64,000 nucleotides of DNA from Bacteroidota bacterium. Its GTDB lineage: Bacteria; Bacteroidota; Bacteroidia; AKYH767-A; OLB10. The position numbers and the translations under genes were made by a program. The notes under the pieces were generated by a model. That model ran no database searches, was not told the origin of the DNA, and was given only the letters and a program-made list of their open reading frames with translations. The stretch's first letter is position 1, and each line of letters opens with the position of its first letter. Below are positions 1 to 11,376 of the stretch, piece by piece. Where the stretch lies: contig JADKJB010000007.1 of NCBI GenBank assembly GCA_016722525.1, forward strand, positions 1-64,000, read 5' to 3'.

Positions 1-1400
1 GTTCATGTGATTCATACAATAGTGTTTACTCATCCAGGATTCCATCGTGATTACAAAGCGGATTGGTGAGTTTAATAACCTCCAAAATACGGTTCAACAG
101 TAAATGTTAAGGAACATAAGCTTAATATTGACAATGTGCTTTCCCAATCCAACAAATTCAATATTGAATTTATTTCTAAAAATATAGAGAATATTGGCCT
201 GTCACTAATTTTACTTAGCGTAATTGTTTTTGGATGAAATTGGAAAGGGAAAGTTCAGTTGGATGTTTCATTTCTTTCGACAGAATTTATTTTATAAGAC
301 TAGGAAGGCCATGACGTTAGGAAGTTTGCGAAACAATAAAGATAACACTTAATCTGTGCGTGATATGGGTATTCCGAAAACACGTAAAAAAGTAGCCGCA
401 AGGGCCGGCCGATGATTATAGAAAATTATTAAATAGGTGGCCAGCCCCTGCGGAGACTACTACGAAACCGTTATTGCCAATGCTTGCAGGACACTGCCAA
501 CATCAAACTGACCACGAGAAATAAGCTATAACTATGGACGGAGAATTAAAGCCCTTACCGAAGATTGGCAGACAGGTAAAGCCATTTAGTTTTTGGTGGT
601 AAGACAAGGATACTTTGATTGCCGGTTTTTCAGTAGAGTTTTCTGCAATTATTATGCTGGTTTACAGACGCTTATGACAAGTTAGGAATTGACTAATGTT
701 CTCTTGCTTTTAAAATAGTTTTTGCATTTTGTGCCATTACTACCTCCAACAGCACCTTATGTTTTATTAAATATTTCGCAAGGTTGACTTTACTAAAATG
801 GATATGACAAAGTGCGATTAGTATTTTCAATATTGCAGAATACATATTTATTCAAGGAGGGTTAGCATTATTTTATTCTAACATAAATACACTTTATTAT
901 GCACAGTACGGACAAAATGGAATGGAACTAATTTTCTTTAAGCTGGTTGGCTCTTCCAATTCTTATACTTTTAAGTGGGCTATTTGATGCAGCATAAAAG
1001 CATTTACAACAACGAACTGAATTTACTCAAGAACTACAACAATGACACGATGCAATAACTTGAGCTTCAAACAGACATCAGTTCTAACTTCAAACAGTTG
1101 AGCGCTTAAGAACAAAATCCATGCGGGTAGCCGGGCCATGTGCCGCAAGCCTGGTGGTTTTAGAAAGGAATGTAATTTCAGCTTCGTTTGGAGGTAAGTG
1201 AAATGTTTATCTTTCGTCTTCAACCAGGCCTGCGGCAACAGTAAACCATCGGGTAATGAAAAAACTCCATTTTTCACAACCATTACCTTCATAAATTATC
1301 AAAATAAAAATTCAGTCATTTTAAAAGCTGTTAGTGTTTTATCAAATTTCAAGCAGCAAATTTCACGTCACAAAAGCAGAGTTGTCTAATAGGAGCTAAA
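1..1400. other. gene-poor stretch with no recognisable intact gene
   Basis: All six frames are broken by stops at short intervals. The only open frames are short and look like chance. Fragments such as a hydrophobic patch near 600-1000 hint at decayed coding DNA, but I could not assign any family. Together with the transposase relic next to it, this looks like a decaying stretch, or poorly determined sequence. Confidence 0.5.
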
Positions 1401-1409
1401 TTCGCCGGT

Positions 1410-1433
1410 TCGCAAAGCCACCATGCTTTGCGA
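1410..1433. repeat. perfect 9-bp inverted repeat (hairpin)
   Basis: TCGCAAAGC and GCTTTGCGA form a perfect 9-bp stem around a 6-nt loop. It lies just beyond the 3' end of the transposase relic on the minus strand, so it could be part of the end of the element. There is no T-run typical of an intrinsic terminator. Confidence 0.5.
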
Positions 1434-1459
1434 CATTCGGCTTCCAACTATGAGTGTTT

Positions 1460-2915
1460 GCATCAAATCGTCAAAATTAAGTATGCCAAAAGTGCGTTTG
1501 ATGTTATAACTTAGCATGATCAAAAACCACTCCTACCTGCTGCAGGCGGCACCATTACCTCCTCAATTCCAACTAAGGTTGGTGTAATTATATCCCCACT
1601 TTTTCGTTTGATGGTCCCGAAGATATGTTCGTTAATTTCTTGACGAGTTCTGTATAATTTTGATTTCTTTTATAATTTCTGTTATTCAATTCACTAGCTT
1701 CAGCATACGGCTGCGTTCTGTTTCTATGCCTCCTTTTGCTCTTCAAGTACATAAATGTTTTACACGGACAACTGTTTACATTTTGGAGTGCAGTACTTTA
1801 TATTGGTGTAAAATTTTATCCTCTCTCGTTTCCTTTTGCAGGTGCCCAAAAGTTTAGGGTTTGTCCGGCAGGACAGGTATATGTCGTGTTGTCTATTATA
1901 CTTTAAGCCGGTCCACGAGATATTCTTTGGTCGTTCCTATAGGATTACTGTTTACTAATTCCTGTTGCAATAATGTTTTTAAGTGCAGTTTCTGACATTT
2001 ACTCGACTACGCGGGCGTTGTGACAGCCTTTGTCCAGCTGAGCAATGATATAAATTCGGAGGAATTCAAATTTACTTTAGCTTCAGACAATGGTTGATAA
2101 GGCATTACGGTCATTACGACTGATAAATTAAGTAGCAACCACCAAACAAGACGGCGTCAACAACCGCCCTGGAGTGTTGTAACAAACCTTCCAACAACCT
2201 GTCCTTGTACTAAAAGGCTACGACTATCAGGATCAGTGGTACTGATTTGCAGAGGCTCCCCGCTGGCGACTAGTTGTTTTAAATTGAAGTATACTTTAAA
2301 TTTATTCTTTTGGGCGATCCTGATTTCGGTAGCATCAGAAAGTTGAGAAGCATTTTTCTACTTGATCGGGCTTGTCCATTTTGAGAGATATTCTTTGAGT
2401 CTTTTCTTCAATGTATTAAGTGACGATCTAACTTTTGGAGGTGTAATTATTTTCTTGCTGTTGTGAGCTCTGGATTGCCTGGTTCCGTCAAGGGCAATAG
2501 TTTTGCCGCCAATTAAATCTACTTCTTTCAAAAAGGTCACAGACAATTTAAGCATATTTACAAATGCATTGCCGTTCACCTATACAAAATCTAACTTATT
2601 AGTATGGTAGTTAGGTATCAACTTACCGCACAGCATTGCATTTCTAAATTGCTATATTCCTTTTCAATCGACGAGAAGATCGAACTCCATTTTGATAACC
2701 ATAGAGATAAATTTTGAGAAACAATTTAGGATGAAATGAAGGCCGGCCTTCGACCTGAATAGTTTTCATTTGAACCCCTAACTTAAAAAGATCCAGTTTC
2801 TCAACGAAAGCATCCAGAAACCGGACAGGGTCATCAACAGAAATTGCCTCTTCCAGGGATCCAAATGCGTTTGGTTACGATCGGCAGTGATAATCTGATT
2901 CATATTCTATTGTTT
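1460..2915 (-). pseudogene. decayed IS1182-family transposase
   Basis: Reading the minus strand across frames recovers the full run of IS1182 (DDE) transposase motifs in order. Near 2830-2780 there is VRFLDAFVEKLDLFKLG. At 2740-2650 there is a block with GRPSFHPKLFLKIYLYGYQN followed by GVRSSRRLKRN. At 2580-2360 there is a segment with GGKTIALDGTRQSRAHNSKK, which includes the first catalytic Asp context. Near 2230-2130 come TDPDSR and a degraded NVQTAVDA-like block. CPAGQTL lies near 1860, and RQEINEHIFGTIKR and LIMLSYNIKRTFGIL lie between about 1640 and 1480. At least five frameshifts and several stops separate these blocks, so no functional protein can be made. Terminal inverted repeats could not be delimited. 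Unlike the single-base indels in the genes to the right, the density of lesions here suggests a true relic. Confidence 0.8.
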
Positions 2916-3065
2916 GAATCAAATTTAGGCAGTTAAGGCTATAGTTTTTGTAAATTTTGTTAGAAGAAATTAACAATTTGATGGAGAAATTAGTATTTTC
3001 ACAGTCTGACGTTAGTGGACATTCTAGGGCAACTTAATAACTTAAAACTGACTGAAAGAAATCAT

Positions 3066-5033
3066 ATGAGAAAACTACTCGCCATCTCAACACTGCTTTT
3101 ACTTGTGCAGCATTTACTATTTGCACAGCAAAACGCACTACTCGACTCGGCACACAAAGTTTTGCTCACCTACAAAGACGACACAGCCAAAGTAAACACA
3201 CTGAATTTTATTTCGCATTTATACCGCTACACCAACACCGACACCTCCGGTTATTTTGCACGCTCAGCTCTTAAACTGGCCACCAAACTTAACTATGAAA
3301 AAGGCATCGCCGACTCCAAAGTGCGCATAAGCATGAACTGCGCCACAATGGGAAAATATGAAGAAGGTGTAACGGCCGCTAATGAAGCATTGATTATATA
3401 CAACAAGTTACTTAAAACAGCCACGGGTGAAGAAAAAAAGAAACTTTTAAAGAAAAAATATAATGCGTATAACGTAACTGCGCACAACCGCTTGTCACAA
3501 GGAGACAACCCCGAAGGATTAAAATACTCACTACTTGCATTAAAAATAGCTGAAGAGTTGGGAGAAGTTAAAGGCGTTTTGTATGCCACATTGAATGTTG
3601 GGAGTACATATTATGTAGAGAAAAACTTTACTGAATCCCTGAAGTATAGTACCGCCTCCCTAGCATTAGCTCACCAACTTAAAGACTCTGTTGAAATTGC
3701 CGGTTGCTATAACAGCATTGCCTATGTTCACATGGAACTTAACCAGAATGATACATCGTTAAAATACTGCAATCTTGCACTGCAATATTTAGAGGGCAGG
3801 GATGAGAAAGCAACACTTGCCGAATCGTATAACGTATTGGGAATTGTTACCGATAGAAAAGGGGATTACCAGCAGGCATTACAGTATGATTTTAAAGCAC
3901 TAAAACTCTATGAAGAAATAGGAAACAAAGAACAAATTCCTTTTGTTTATAACAACATAGCTAATGTTTACCTCAACCAAAATAAATTTAACGATGCCTT
4001 GCTATACGTGAATAAAGCCATTGCTAATGCAAAGGATATTGGAAGTCTGTCATATCTGAGTCTAAGCTATCAAATGCGCTCAACAGTTGATAGCGCATTG
4101 GGCAACTATCCGCAAGCGTACGCAAATTATAAAATGCATATACTATTTCGCGACAGTGTAGATAATCAAGAGAGCAAAAAGAAAATAGTGCAAACACAAA
4201 TGAAATATGACTTTGATAAAAGGGAAGCGGCAGCTAAAGCAGAGCAGGCAATAAAAGATGCCGTAGCAACTAAGGAATTGCAAAAGCAAAAACTCATGCG
4301 CAACGGATTTATGGGAGGCTTTGCAATTGTAGCACTTTTTGCCGGAGTATTTTTTGGGCAGCGCAACAAGATAAAAAAAGGGAAAAAACTAAGCGATGAA
4401 TTGCTTTTAAATATTTTACCCGAAGAAGTAGCCGAAGAACTCAAAGCAAAAGGCAGTGCCGATGCCAAACAGTTTGATGAATTCACAGTTATGTTTACTG
4501 ACTTTAAAGGCTTTACACAGATTTCGGAAAAGCTAACACCGGCAGAATTGGTTTCTGAAATTCATACATGCTTTAAAGCATTTGACAATATCATTGATAA
4601 ATACAACATCGAAAAAATAAAAACCATTGGAGATGCTTACATGTGCGCCGGAGGCTTGCCTGTTGCTAACACAACCAACGCAATGGATGTGGTGAATGCT
4701 GCAATTGAAATTCAAAAGTTTATGCAGGAGCATTTGCAGCAAAGAAAAAATGAAGGCAAGGAAGTTTTTGAAATACGTATCGGCATCCACACCGGAGGTG
4801 TTGTGGCAGGAATTGTGGGAGTAAAAAAATTCGCTTACGATATTTGGGGGGATACAGTGAACATCGCCTCCCGAATGGAATCAAGTGGCGAAGCAGGAAA
4901 AGTTAATATCAGCGGAAGCACGTATGAGCTGGTGAAAGATAAATTCAACTGTACGCATCGTGGAAAAATTATGGCGAAGAACAAAGGGGAGATAGAAATG
5001 TATTTTGTCAGCAGTAGCATAAACGAAGGTTGA
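3066..5033 (+). CDS. exported TPR - transmembrane - class III adenylate cyclase
   Basis: The predicted protein has 655 residues. It starts with a signal peptide (MRKLLAISTLLLLVQHLLFA), followed by about 350 residues of tetratricopeptide repeats, a coiled-coil, one membrane helix at about 413-433, and a C-terminal class III nucleotidyl cyclase domain. I chose the ATG at 3066 because it gives the signal peptide; an upstream in-frame ATG at 3015 does not. Metal-binding aspartates are visible in MFTDFKGF (D479) and TIGDAYM (D523). The purine-specifying residues are Lys (K519, KIKTIGD) and Asp (D592, DIWGDTVN), the pair known for adenylate rather than guanylate cyclases. The layout places the TPR region outside the cytoplasm and the cyclase inside, so it probably couples an envelope protein contact to cAMP. 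A paralogue follows 30 bases downstream. Confidence 0.88.
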   Translation: MRKLLAISTLLLLVQHLLFAQQNALLDSAHKVLLTYKDDTAKVNTLNFISHLYRYTNTDTSGYFARSALKLATKLNYEKGIADSKVRISMNCATMGKYEEGVTAANEALIIYNKLLKTATGEEKKKLLKKKYNAYNVTAHNRLSQGDNPEGLKYSLLALKIAEELGEVKGVLYATLNVGSTYYVEKNFTESLKYSTASLALAHQLKDSVEIAGCYNSIAYVHMELNQNDTSLKYCNLALQYLEGRDEKATLAESYNVLGIVTDRKGDYQQALQYDFKALKLYEEIGNKEQIPFVYNNIANVYLNQNKFNDALLYVNKAIANAKDIGSLSYLSLSYQMRSTVDSALGNYPQAYANYKMHILFRDSVDNQESKKKIVQTQMKYDFDKREAAAKAEQAIKDAVATKELQKQKLMRNGFMGGFAIVALFAGVFFGQRNKIKKGKKLSDELLLNILPEEVAEELKAKGSADAKQFDEFTVMFTDFKGFTQISEKLTPAELVSEIHTCFKAFDNIIDKYNIEKIKTIGDAYMCAGGLPVANTTNAMDVVNAAIEIQKFMQEHLQQRKNEGKEVFEIRIGIHTGGVVAGIVGVKKFAYDIWGDTVNIASRMESSGEAGKVNISGSTYELVKDKFNCTHRGKIMAKNKGEIEMYFVSSSINEG

Positions 5034-5063
5034 TTTTTTGTTAAATACGGTTAAAGCAATAGT

Positions 5064-7024
5064 ATGAAAAATAAATTTCTGTTTTTACTTCTTGTCCACA
5101 TTTCGAATTTTTTATCAGCTCAAATTCCAAAGGTTGATTCACTGAATAACATTTTATCAATTTCAAAGGAAGACGCCAACAAAGTAAACATTATGAATGA
5201 TCTTGCTGGTGAATTCCGGTACACCAACCTCGACTCGGCCTATTATTTCTCCAATGGCGCCCTAACATTGGCAACAAAGCTGCGCTACGATATGGGAATT
5301 GCAGATGCAAAATTATTGTTGGGTGCTTTGAGTGCGAGTAGTGGAAGAAATGTTGAAGGTGTAAAATTCTGCAACGAGGCATTAATTTTATACGAAAAAC
5401 TAATTTCATTTGCAATTGCACCAAACAAAGAAAAGCTTTTGGCAAAAAAAGGACGTACTTACACGATACTCGGTCATAACAGAATATCACAGGGAAATTA
5501 CGCAGAAGGATTAAAAAATTCATTTCTCGCTTTAAAGATAAGGGAAGAAATAGGGGACAAAAGAGGCGTCTTTCATACAGAATTCAATATTGGAATTATT
5601 TATGTCAATCTACATAACTACACGGAGGCACTCAAGCATTATGCTATTTGTTTGGAATTAAGTAGGGAACTGGGAGATAAGGCTGATATCGCCAATATAT
5701 TGGGCGCAATCGGTGCTGTTTATTTTGAGCAAAGCAATTACGCTAAAGCAGAAAAGAATTATTTTGCCGCATTAAAATTGGCTGAAGAGGCAGAGGATCA
5801 GTATGCCCTTTCAGAACTTTACAATAGCCTCGGAATAATGCGTGAAAAGCAAGGAAATTACAACGAGGCACTGAAATATGATTTCGCTGCCTTAAAATTG
5901 AACGAGAAGAGTGGTATCAACGAACAAAATCCGCTTATTTACAATAATATAGCACAAGTTTATATGAAACAGAGGAGACTCAATGATGCTTCTGAATATC
6001 TGGATAAAGCGCTATCCCTGGCAAAGGAGATTGGTCATTTGGAGTATATTAAACTCAGTTATCAAAACCAAGCATCACTTGACAGCGCACAAAGCGATTA
6101 TAAAAATGCACTGTTGCATTACAAGCTATATATCGGCGTTCGCGATAGTCTGGTGAACAACGAGAATACAAAGGTGATAGTACAGCAGCAAATGCAATAT
6201 GAATTTGATAAAATAGAAGCGGCACAAAAGGCTGAGCAGGAAAAGAAAGACGCACTTTCACAAAAAGAATTGCAACGTCAAAAACTGGTACGCAACGGAT
6301 TTATTGGTGGCTTTGCAGTAGTATTGCTTTTTGCAAGTATATTTTTTACACAACGAAATAAAATAAAGAAAGGCAAAAAACTTAGCGACGAATTGCTCCT
6401 CAACATTCTTCCTTCAGAAGTTGCGGAAGAACTAAAAGCAAAAGGCAGCGCCGATGCCAAACAGTTTGATGAAGTAACAGTTATGTTTACTGACTTCAAA
6501 GGCTTTACACAGATTTCCGAAAAGCTTACTCCTCTGAATTGGTTGCAGAAATCCATAGCTGCTTCATAGTATTCGATGAAATTATAACCAGGCATAATAT
6601 TGAAAAAATAAAAACCATTGGCGATTCTTATATGTGCGCAGGAGGATTGCCGGTTGCAAATAAAACGCACGCAACTGATGTGGTTTTGGCGGCTTTGGAA
6701 ATTCAACAATTTATGCAAACGCTTTTATTGAACAAAAAACTGAAGAACAAAGATGTTTTTGAAATAAGAATTGGTGTGCACACCGGTACCGTTGTGGCAG
6801 GGATTGTTGGTGTCAAAAAATTTGCTTACGATATTTGGGGCGATACGGTCAATATTGCTTCAAGAATGGAGTCAAGTGGAGAATCCGGAAAAGTGAACAT
6901 TAGCGGTAGTACCTACGAATTAGTTAAAGATAAATTTAAATGCATTCACAGAGGAAAAATTCATGCCAAAAATAAAGGAGAAATTGATATGTACTTTGTT
7001 AGTAGTGATTTGAGTGAGAGTTAA
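5064..7024 (+). CDS. second exported TPR - transmembrane - class III adenylate cyclase (frameshifted)
   Basis: This paralogue of the preceding gene has the same architecture: signal peptide (MKNKFLFLLLVHISNFLSA), TPR repeats, coiled-coil, a membrane helix (GFIGGFAVVLLFASIFF), a conserved linker, then the cyclase domain with MFTDFKGFT, KIKTIGDSYM and DIWGDTVNIASRM. The Lys/Asp pair again points to ATP as substrate. Near 6533 the frame shifts between KLTP and a residue that should precede ELVAEIHSCF. Restoring one base joins the halves into 653 residues, almost the length of its neighbour. The break falls in the middle of the catalytic domain, so if real it would inactivate the enzyme. I think it is a sequence error, as many genes in the window show the same lesion. 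The 30-base gap suggests co-transcription with the first copy. Confidence 0.85.
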
Positions 7025-7099
7025 TTTATTGGAAGCTAAAAACAAATGACGCTTCAATAATCCTACATCAGGTGCAATCGTAATCTATTGTTTTAACTT

Positions 7100-7444
7100 A
7101 TGGTAACAATAAAATTTGCTAAAGAGTTTGCTCTTGGTTTCGATGAAACCGATGAGGCGCCACATATGGAAGTAGTTTCAGTAAGAGTGAAGAAAAAAAT
7201 CTTCATTACGCTGAATGAAAAAATGAATAGAATTTGTGTTCGTCTAAATCCCATTGACCAGGATGTATTTTGTTCCTTTGACTCTTCAGTTATTTATAGA
7301 GTTCCGAATGCCTGGGGAAAATACGGCTGGACTTTGATCGAACTAAAAAAAATCAGGAAGGAGATGTTAAAGGATGCGATTACATGTGCCTACTGTGCCG
7401 TGGCTCCAAAAAAGTTAGCTGCTAAATATTTACCTGAGTTATAA
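7100..7444 (+). CDS. MmcQ/YjbR family protein
   Basis: This 114-residue protein fits the MmcQ/YjbR (DUF419) family, small proteins with a fold resembling DNA-binding domains but without a proven reaction. Family features seen here are the FRVKKKIFxTL-like strand (VRVKKKIFITL), the VPNAWGKYGWT segment around residues 76-86, and the C-terminal AYCAVAPKKLAAKYL helix. The length is normal and the frame intact. It ends within a few bases of the convergent peptidase gene on the other strand, with no obvious terminator between them. Its role in this organism is unknown. Confidence 0.8.
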   Translation: MVTIKFAKEFALGFDETDEAPHMEVVSVRVKKKIFITLNEKMNRICVRLNPIDQDVFCSFDSSVIYRVPNAWGKYGWTLIELKKIRKEMLKDAITCAYCAVAPKKLAAKYLPEL

Positions 7445-8291
7445 TTATCGGGATGCAACTTCCTTAAAAGTATTTCCATCATTGATGTTACCGCTTTTAA
7501 AACCACGTTTAAACCAGTACATGCGCTGCTCACTGGTTCCGTGAGTAAACGATTCAGGAACTACATATCCTTGGCCTTCCATTTGCAAACGATCGTCGCC
7601 AATTGCATTGGCCGCAGTGAGCGCTTCTTCAATATCACCTTCTTCAAGAATATTACTCATAGATTGAGCGTGGTGAGCCCACAACCCGGCTAAAAAATCA
7701 GCTTGCAATTCGAGTTTTACCGATGCTTGATTGTATTCTTCTTTACTCACATTTCCTTGCAATTGATGCACTTTATCAGAGATCCCTAACAGGTTCTGAA
7801 CATGATGCCCGATTTCATGCGCAATCACATATGCCATTGCAAAATCACCCGGAGCATTAAATCTGTTTTTAAGTTCCGAATAAAAACTAAGATCAATATA
7901 TGCTTTGCGGTCGGCAGGGCAATAAAAAGGGCCGCTTGCCGCTGATGCAAAACCACAGGCCGACTGAACTTCGCCTGTAAAAAGCACCAATTTTGGTTGT
8001 TCATACTGTGCATTCATTTGCTCTCTAAATACTTTCTCCCAAACCACTTCGGTCTCCTTTAAAACCACTGAAACGAATTTTGAAGCCTCATCATTCAGTT
8101 CACTTGCACCTGTAGTTTGTTCTGTTTGCTGATCAACAGCTACTTGTTGCAATAACTGGTAGGATCGTTCCGGTAAGCAATGCAATAATCACAATTATTA
8201 CAGTGCCTATTCCTAATCCGGCTCCCACTTTTGCGCCTCTGCCACGTTGATCTTCCACGTTGCCACTACTTTCACGATTTCTCCATTTCAT
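7445..8291 (-). CDS. YpfJ-type neutral zinc metallopeptidase (frameshifted)
   Basis: This is a member of the putative neutral zinc metallopeptidase family (YpfJ, PF04228). The N-terminus is typical: MKWRNRESSGNVEDQRG, then a glycine-rich turn and one membrane helix (VGAGLGIGTVIIVIIALLTG). A long soluble domain follows with the zinc site AHEIGHHVQNLLG and the downstream ELQADFLAGLWAHH, supplying the third ligand region. The family's GTSEQRMYWFKRGFKSG end is present. The frame breaks between about 8150 and 8175, just after the membrane helix; the downstream frame has only a TTG to start from. One indel rejoins it into about 281 residues. I start at the ATG at 8291, which matches the family's start and lies just inside a good promoter. 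It probably acts at the cytoplasmic membrane. Confidence 0.85.
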
Positions 8292-8312
8292 ACATTCGGT
8301 TTTGGTAATCAT

Positions 8313-8343
8313 CAAATATAAATAATAGTGTTTACAAATACAA
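8313..8343 (-). promoter_or_regulatory. Bacteroidota-type promoter for the YpfJ-type peptidase gene
   Basis: On the minus strand, TTG (8343-8341), a 20-base spacer and TATATTTG (8320-8313) match the Bacteroidota -33 TTG / -7 TAnnTTTG consensus. The start codon is 22 bases after the -7 box, which gives a very short leader. Confidence 0.65.
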
Positions 8344-9067
8344 ATTTTTTTTATTGGGACTTTGTTTCATACCACTTTCTTGAAATGTGGCTATAAAATT
8401 AAAGTGCTATCAACTTGAGTAAACAAGAACTTTTCATTTTTTGATCATGAGCATTTATTAGTCATTGACTTCACCAATTTTTTATAAGAAATGGAATTCC
8501 AAATCCAAATTTTTTAATCTTTTCACCTCAATTTAATACGTTCTTATTCCCTACCGTTGTGCACAATTCAAATTGAAAGCATACAAGTTTTATTATCTAT
8601 ATTTTTATTGCATTAATTTTTATTTTATAATTTTCTTTGAAAAAAGGCTTTCATGAAGTAGTAGCTTATCAGCAAATTAGTATGCGATTGCTTCACATTT
8701 TGGTACACATAATAAAAGGAATGTTGTTATTGAATTTTTAGGGTTGTAGAAGTTAAAGGTTGTGTTGGCTTGATAAACTAGCCTATTTAAAGGTCTTTAA
8801 GTATGTAAGAGCCCGCCTGTTTAATGCAACCGGGAGTTAAAATTAGGATGCGCTAAGAAGAGTCCTATTGGGTTAATTGGTCAAAATTATTCTGCGGGAA
8901 GCGTATCGGAAGTTCTATCCTGAATGACAGTTACTTCGCAAGCATCTGAAAATCAACGATTAAATTTTACGCAGCTCCATTAACTTTTCCCATAGAAAAG
9001 GGTTCTTATAAATACTATAAAAACATTTATAACAGTTCAACTTAACTCTCTAAAATCAAATTTAATT
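8344..9067. other. long AT-rich intergenic region
   Basis: About 720 bases lie between the divergent peptidase and YceI genes. I see no open frame with coding character, no convincing RNA gene and no clear -7 box close to the YceI start. The leader before 9068 is A/T-rich. Confidence 0.5.
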
Positions 9068-9678
9068 ATGAAAAAATCATTGCTATTTCTTTTATTAATT
9101 CCTGTTCTTGCTAATGCAACCAATCCAACAAGTTCATTCCCGCATGTTGACACTTACAAAGTGGATGCTAAATCGAGCAAAATTACATGGATGGCTGAAA
9201 AAATTACAGGCAAGCATTCCGGCACTATTGCTGTTGCCGGTGGTGATGTTTCTAATAACCATGGTCAAATTGGGGGCAAGTTCAATTTTGATATGACCTC
9301 TATCAACGTCACTGATTTAGAAGGTGAAATGAAAGGCAAACTGGAAGGACATTTAAAGTCAGAAGATTTTTTTAGTGTTACAAAGTTTCCTTCCAGCTCT
9401 TTCGAAATAGTATCAATTGCACCAAGAACAGGCGTTCAACCGGGGGAGCCAAATTTTAATGTTACTGGAAAATTAACCATTAAAGGCATTACAAAAGATA
9501 TTTCCTTCCCGGCGATTATTAAATTCGAAGGCTCACAAATGTCAACCAAAGCTGAAGTTAAAGTAGATCGCACCAAGTTTGATATTCGTTATGGATCAAA
9601 ACTTTTTTTGCGGATATTGGTGATAAAGCTATTTATGATGAATTCACTTTAAAATTAGATATTGTTGCTACAAAGTAA
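9068..9678 (+). CDS. YceI-family periplasmic protein (frameshifted near the end)
   Basis: The YceI family forms lipocalin-like barrels that bind isoprenoid-type lipids in the periplasm. This one has a signal peptide of about 18 residues, then the family pattern: YKVDAKSSKITWMAEKITGKHSG at the start of the barrel, the FNFDMTSINVTDLEG strand, LKSEDFFSVTKFPSSSFE (the most conserved stretch), and GKLTIKGITKDISFP. Near 9600, in an A4-C-T7 run, the frame shifts. Restoring one base gives a C-terminus ADIGDKAIYDEFTLKLDI followed by VATK and a stop at 9676-9678, the usual YceI ending, for 203 residues. Without correction the last 20 residues are nonsense. The gene stands alone and is followed by a strong terminator. 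Confidence 0.85.
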
Positions 9679-9705
9679 TTATCTTGAAAGTGATTTGAAA
9701 AAAAA

Positions 9706-9726
9706 ACCGGAGACCAGGTCTCCGGT
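9706..9726. terminator. bidirectional intrinsic terminator
   Basis: ACCGGAGACC and GGTCTCCGGT form a GC-rich hairpin with A-rich sequence on the left and eight T on the right. It can therefore end both the YceI transcript (plus) and the convergent T9SS-cargo transcript (minus). Confidence 0.85.
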
Positions 9727-9779
9727 TTTTTTTATGGACTTTTCTGATCGCTAAATTCAGACCTAAAGTTTTTCCGGCT

Positions 9780-11376
9780 TTATTTGAAAACCATAAATTT
9801 AATTCTCTCAATTCCTTTATCATGTTGATTGAGCAAAAGAAAATACGTACCTGAAACAATTTCTGAAGTGTTTAAAATAATCTTTCCTCTCTCTATTTGT
9901 GCTGCAACATAAACAGGTTGTCCAAACACATTACTAACTGAAAAGTCCATATAGTCCCCTGACACCTGTTTCAAGAGTTAAAAAATCTTTCGCAGGATTT
10001 GGATAAATTTTTAGATTGGCAAAATCTCCTTTTTGAACTTTAAGAATTTTTGAATTCGATGTGTTACCATTAAAATCAGTTTGTTTTAAACGGTAATAGG
10101 AAATTCCTTCAAGCGGATGCATGTCGCTTAAATTATAATTTCTTGGAGAATTGGAATTACCCGCTCCATCGATATGTTGCAAATTTTCCCATTCAATTGC
10201 ATTTGCTGAACGTTGAATCGTAAAATAATCGTTGTTAATTTCGGATGCAGTAGTCCAATTTAAATCGACATGATCATTTATCAGTTGAGCTGAAAAATCA
10301 ACTAATTGTATGGGTAACGGGCCTCCGGGATCGGCAAATCCAAATCCAAATCCACTGGCGCCAGCGCCACTTCCGGGGCCTAAATTTCCCAACAAACAGT
10401 TAACGAATGGTACGGGGCAACATCCGGAACTGAACCAGCCACTAAATGCGGCACCAAAACCATCACCATAAATTTCAACATCCACATTAGTGAGTTGCGG
10501 ATCATTAGAAACAGGAACAATAGTAAAGCAAAATTCATAGGAGAGGCAGGTGTTCGGTATGCCTAAAAAATCACCCTTTCCTATTCCTAGCAAATCCTGA
10601 AAGGAATAATTCCAGTTAAGTCCCGATCCTGAATTCACCCAGTTTCCTAAGTTGTAGTTCCCTGCAACCGTTGGTGCTCCTACCACTGAGGCATAGCCCA
10701 ATCCATTAAACTTGAAAAGAAACTTTTTAACGCCCTCTAACCCGGTGGTGTTCTTGAAAAAAGTATTGATGCACATAGTTCCCGGCACGAATAATGGCGC
10801 TAACGTCATAGGATGAGTTTGAGGAATTCCATTAAAGGTAACCTGATAAAATGGCTTCGCTAAATTAAAAACAGGAAGTACGCACAGGCTGCTGTCAAAT
10901 TGTAAATTGCCTTGTGTATTCGGAACATTAATCCACACGGATCCGGTATCGGCTCCAAATGAGATATCATAGGTGACTGTATTCGGAGCATCTGTCCATA
11001 AGTAAAAAGTGTTTATAGTATTGAAATTAGAAACATTAAATGTCAAATTGGAATTGCCCGCCGGAATAGTTGTTGAACTGCATAATCCGGTGCCACAAAC
11101 CATCTCTTCCAAAAGTAGTGTCATAGGGCCAGTAGCATTTACCACCGACACATACAATTGGCGGGCTCCGTTGGGAGCGGACAACTCATAAACAACATCT
11201 TCACCTGCAATATTACATGGAGCCGGCGCATCATCACCCATGCCTGCATTGGTTTCATTCAAAAGCATAATGCTTGGGCAAATTGGAATCTGCGTAGGAT
11301 TACTGCAATCTGATTGCGCTACAATTGTGAGTGGCAGTACACTCAACCCAATAATTAATATCGTGATTTTTTTCAT
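9780..11376 (-). CDS. T9SS-sorted secreted protein of unknown function (frameshifted near the end)
   Basis: A signal peptide (MKKITILIIGLSVLPLTIVAQ) is followed by a cysteine-containing N-terminal domain and a middle region with no enzyme motif that I recognise. Next comes a Gly-rich linker (GPGSGAGASGFGFGF) and the common pre-sorting module (PIQLVDFSAQLINDHVDLNW ... YYRLKQTDFNGN). The end is a type A T9SS sorting domain beginning at IYPNPAKDFLTLE. The frame shifts near 9965: removing one G of a GGGG run joins DYMDFSVSNVFGQPVYVAAQ and the expected GTYFLLLNQ / IKFMVFK ending, for about 531 residues. The chosen ATG at 11376 begins the signal peptide. As a T9SS cargo it should be exported across the outer membrane and anchored or released. 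Function unknown. Confidence 0.75.

Noticed and set aside
1023..1292. 89-codon open frame on the minus strand in the left gene desert
   Set aside because: The translation has no recognisable pattern, the surrounding DNA is full of stops, and no promoter or leader is seen.
1660..1857. 65-codon open frame on the plus strand
   Set aside because: It is antisense to the transposase relic, whose motifs explain the sequence.
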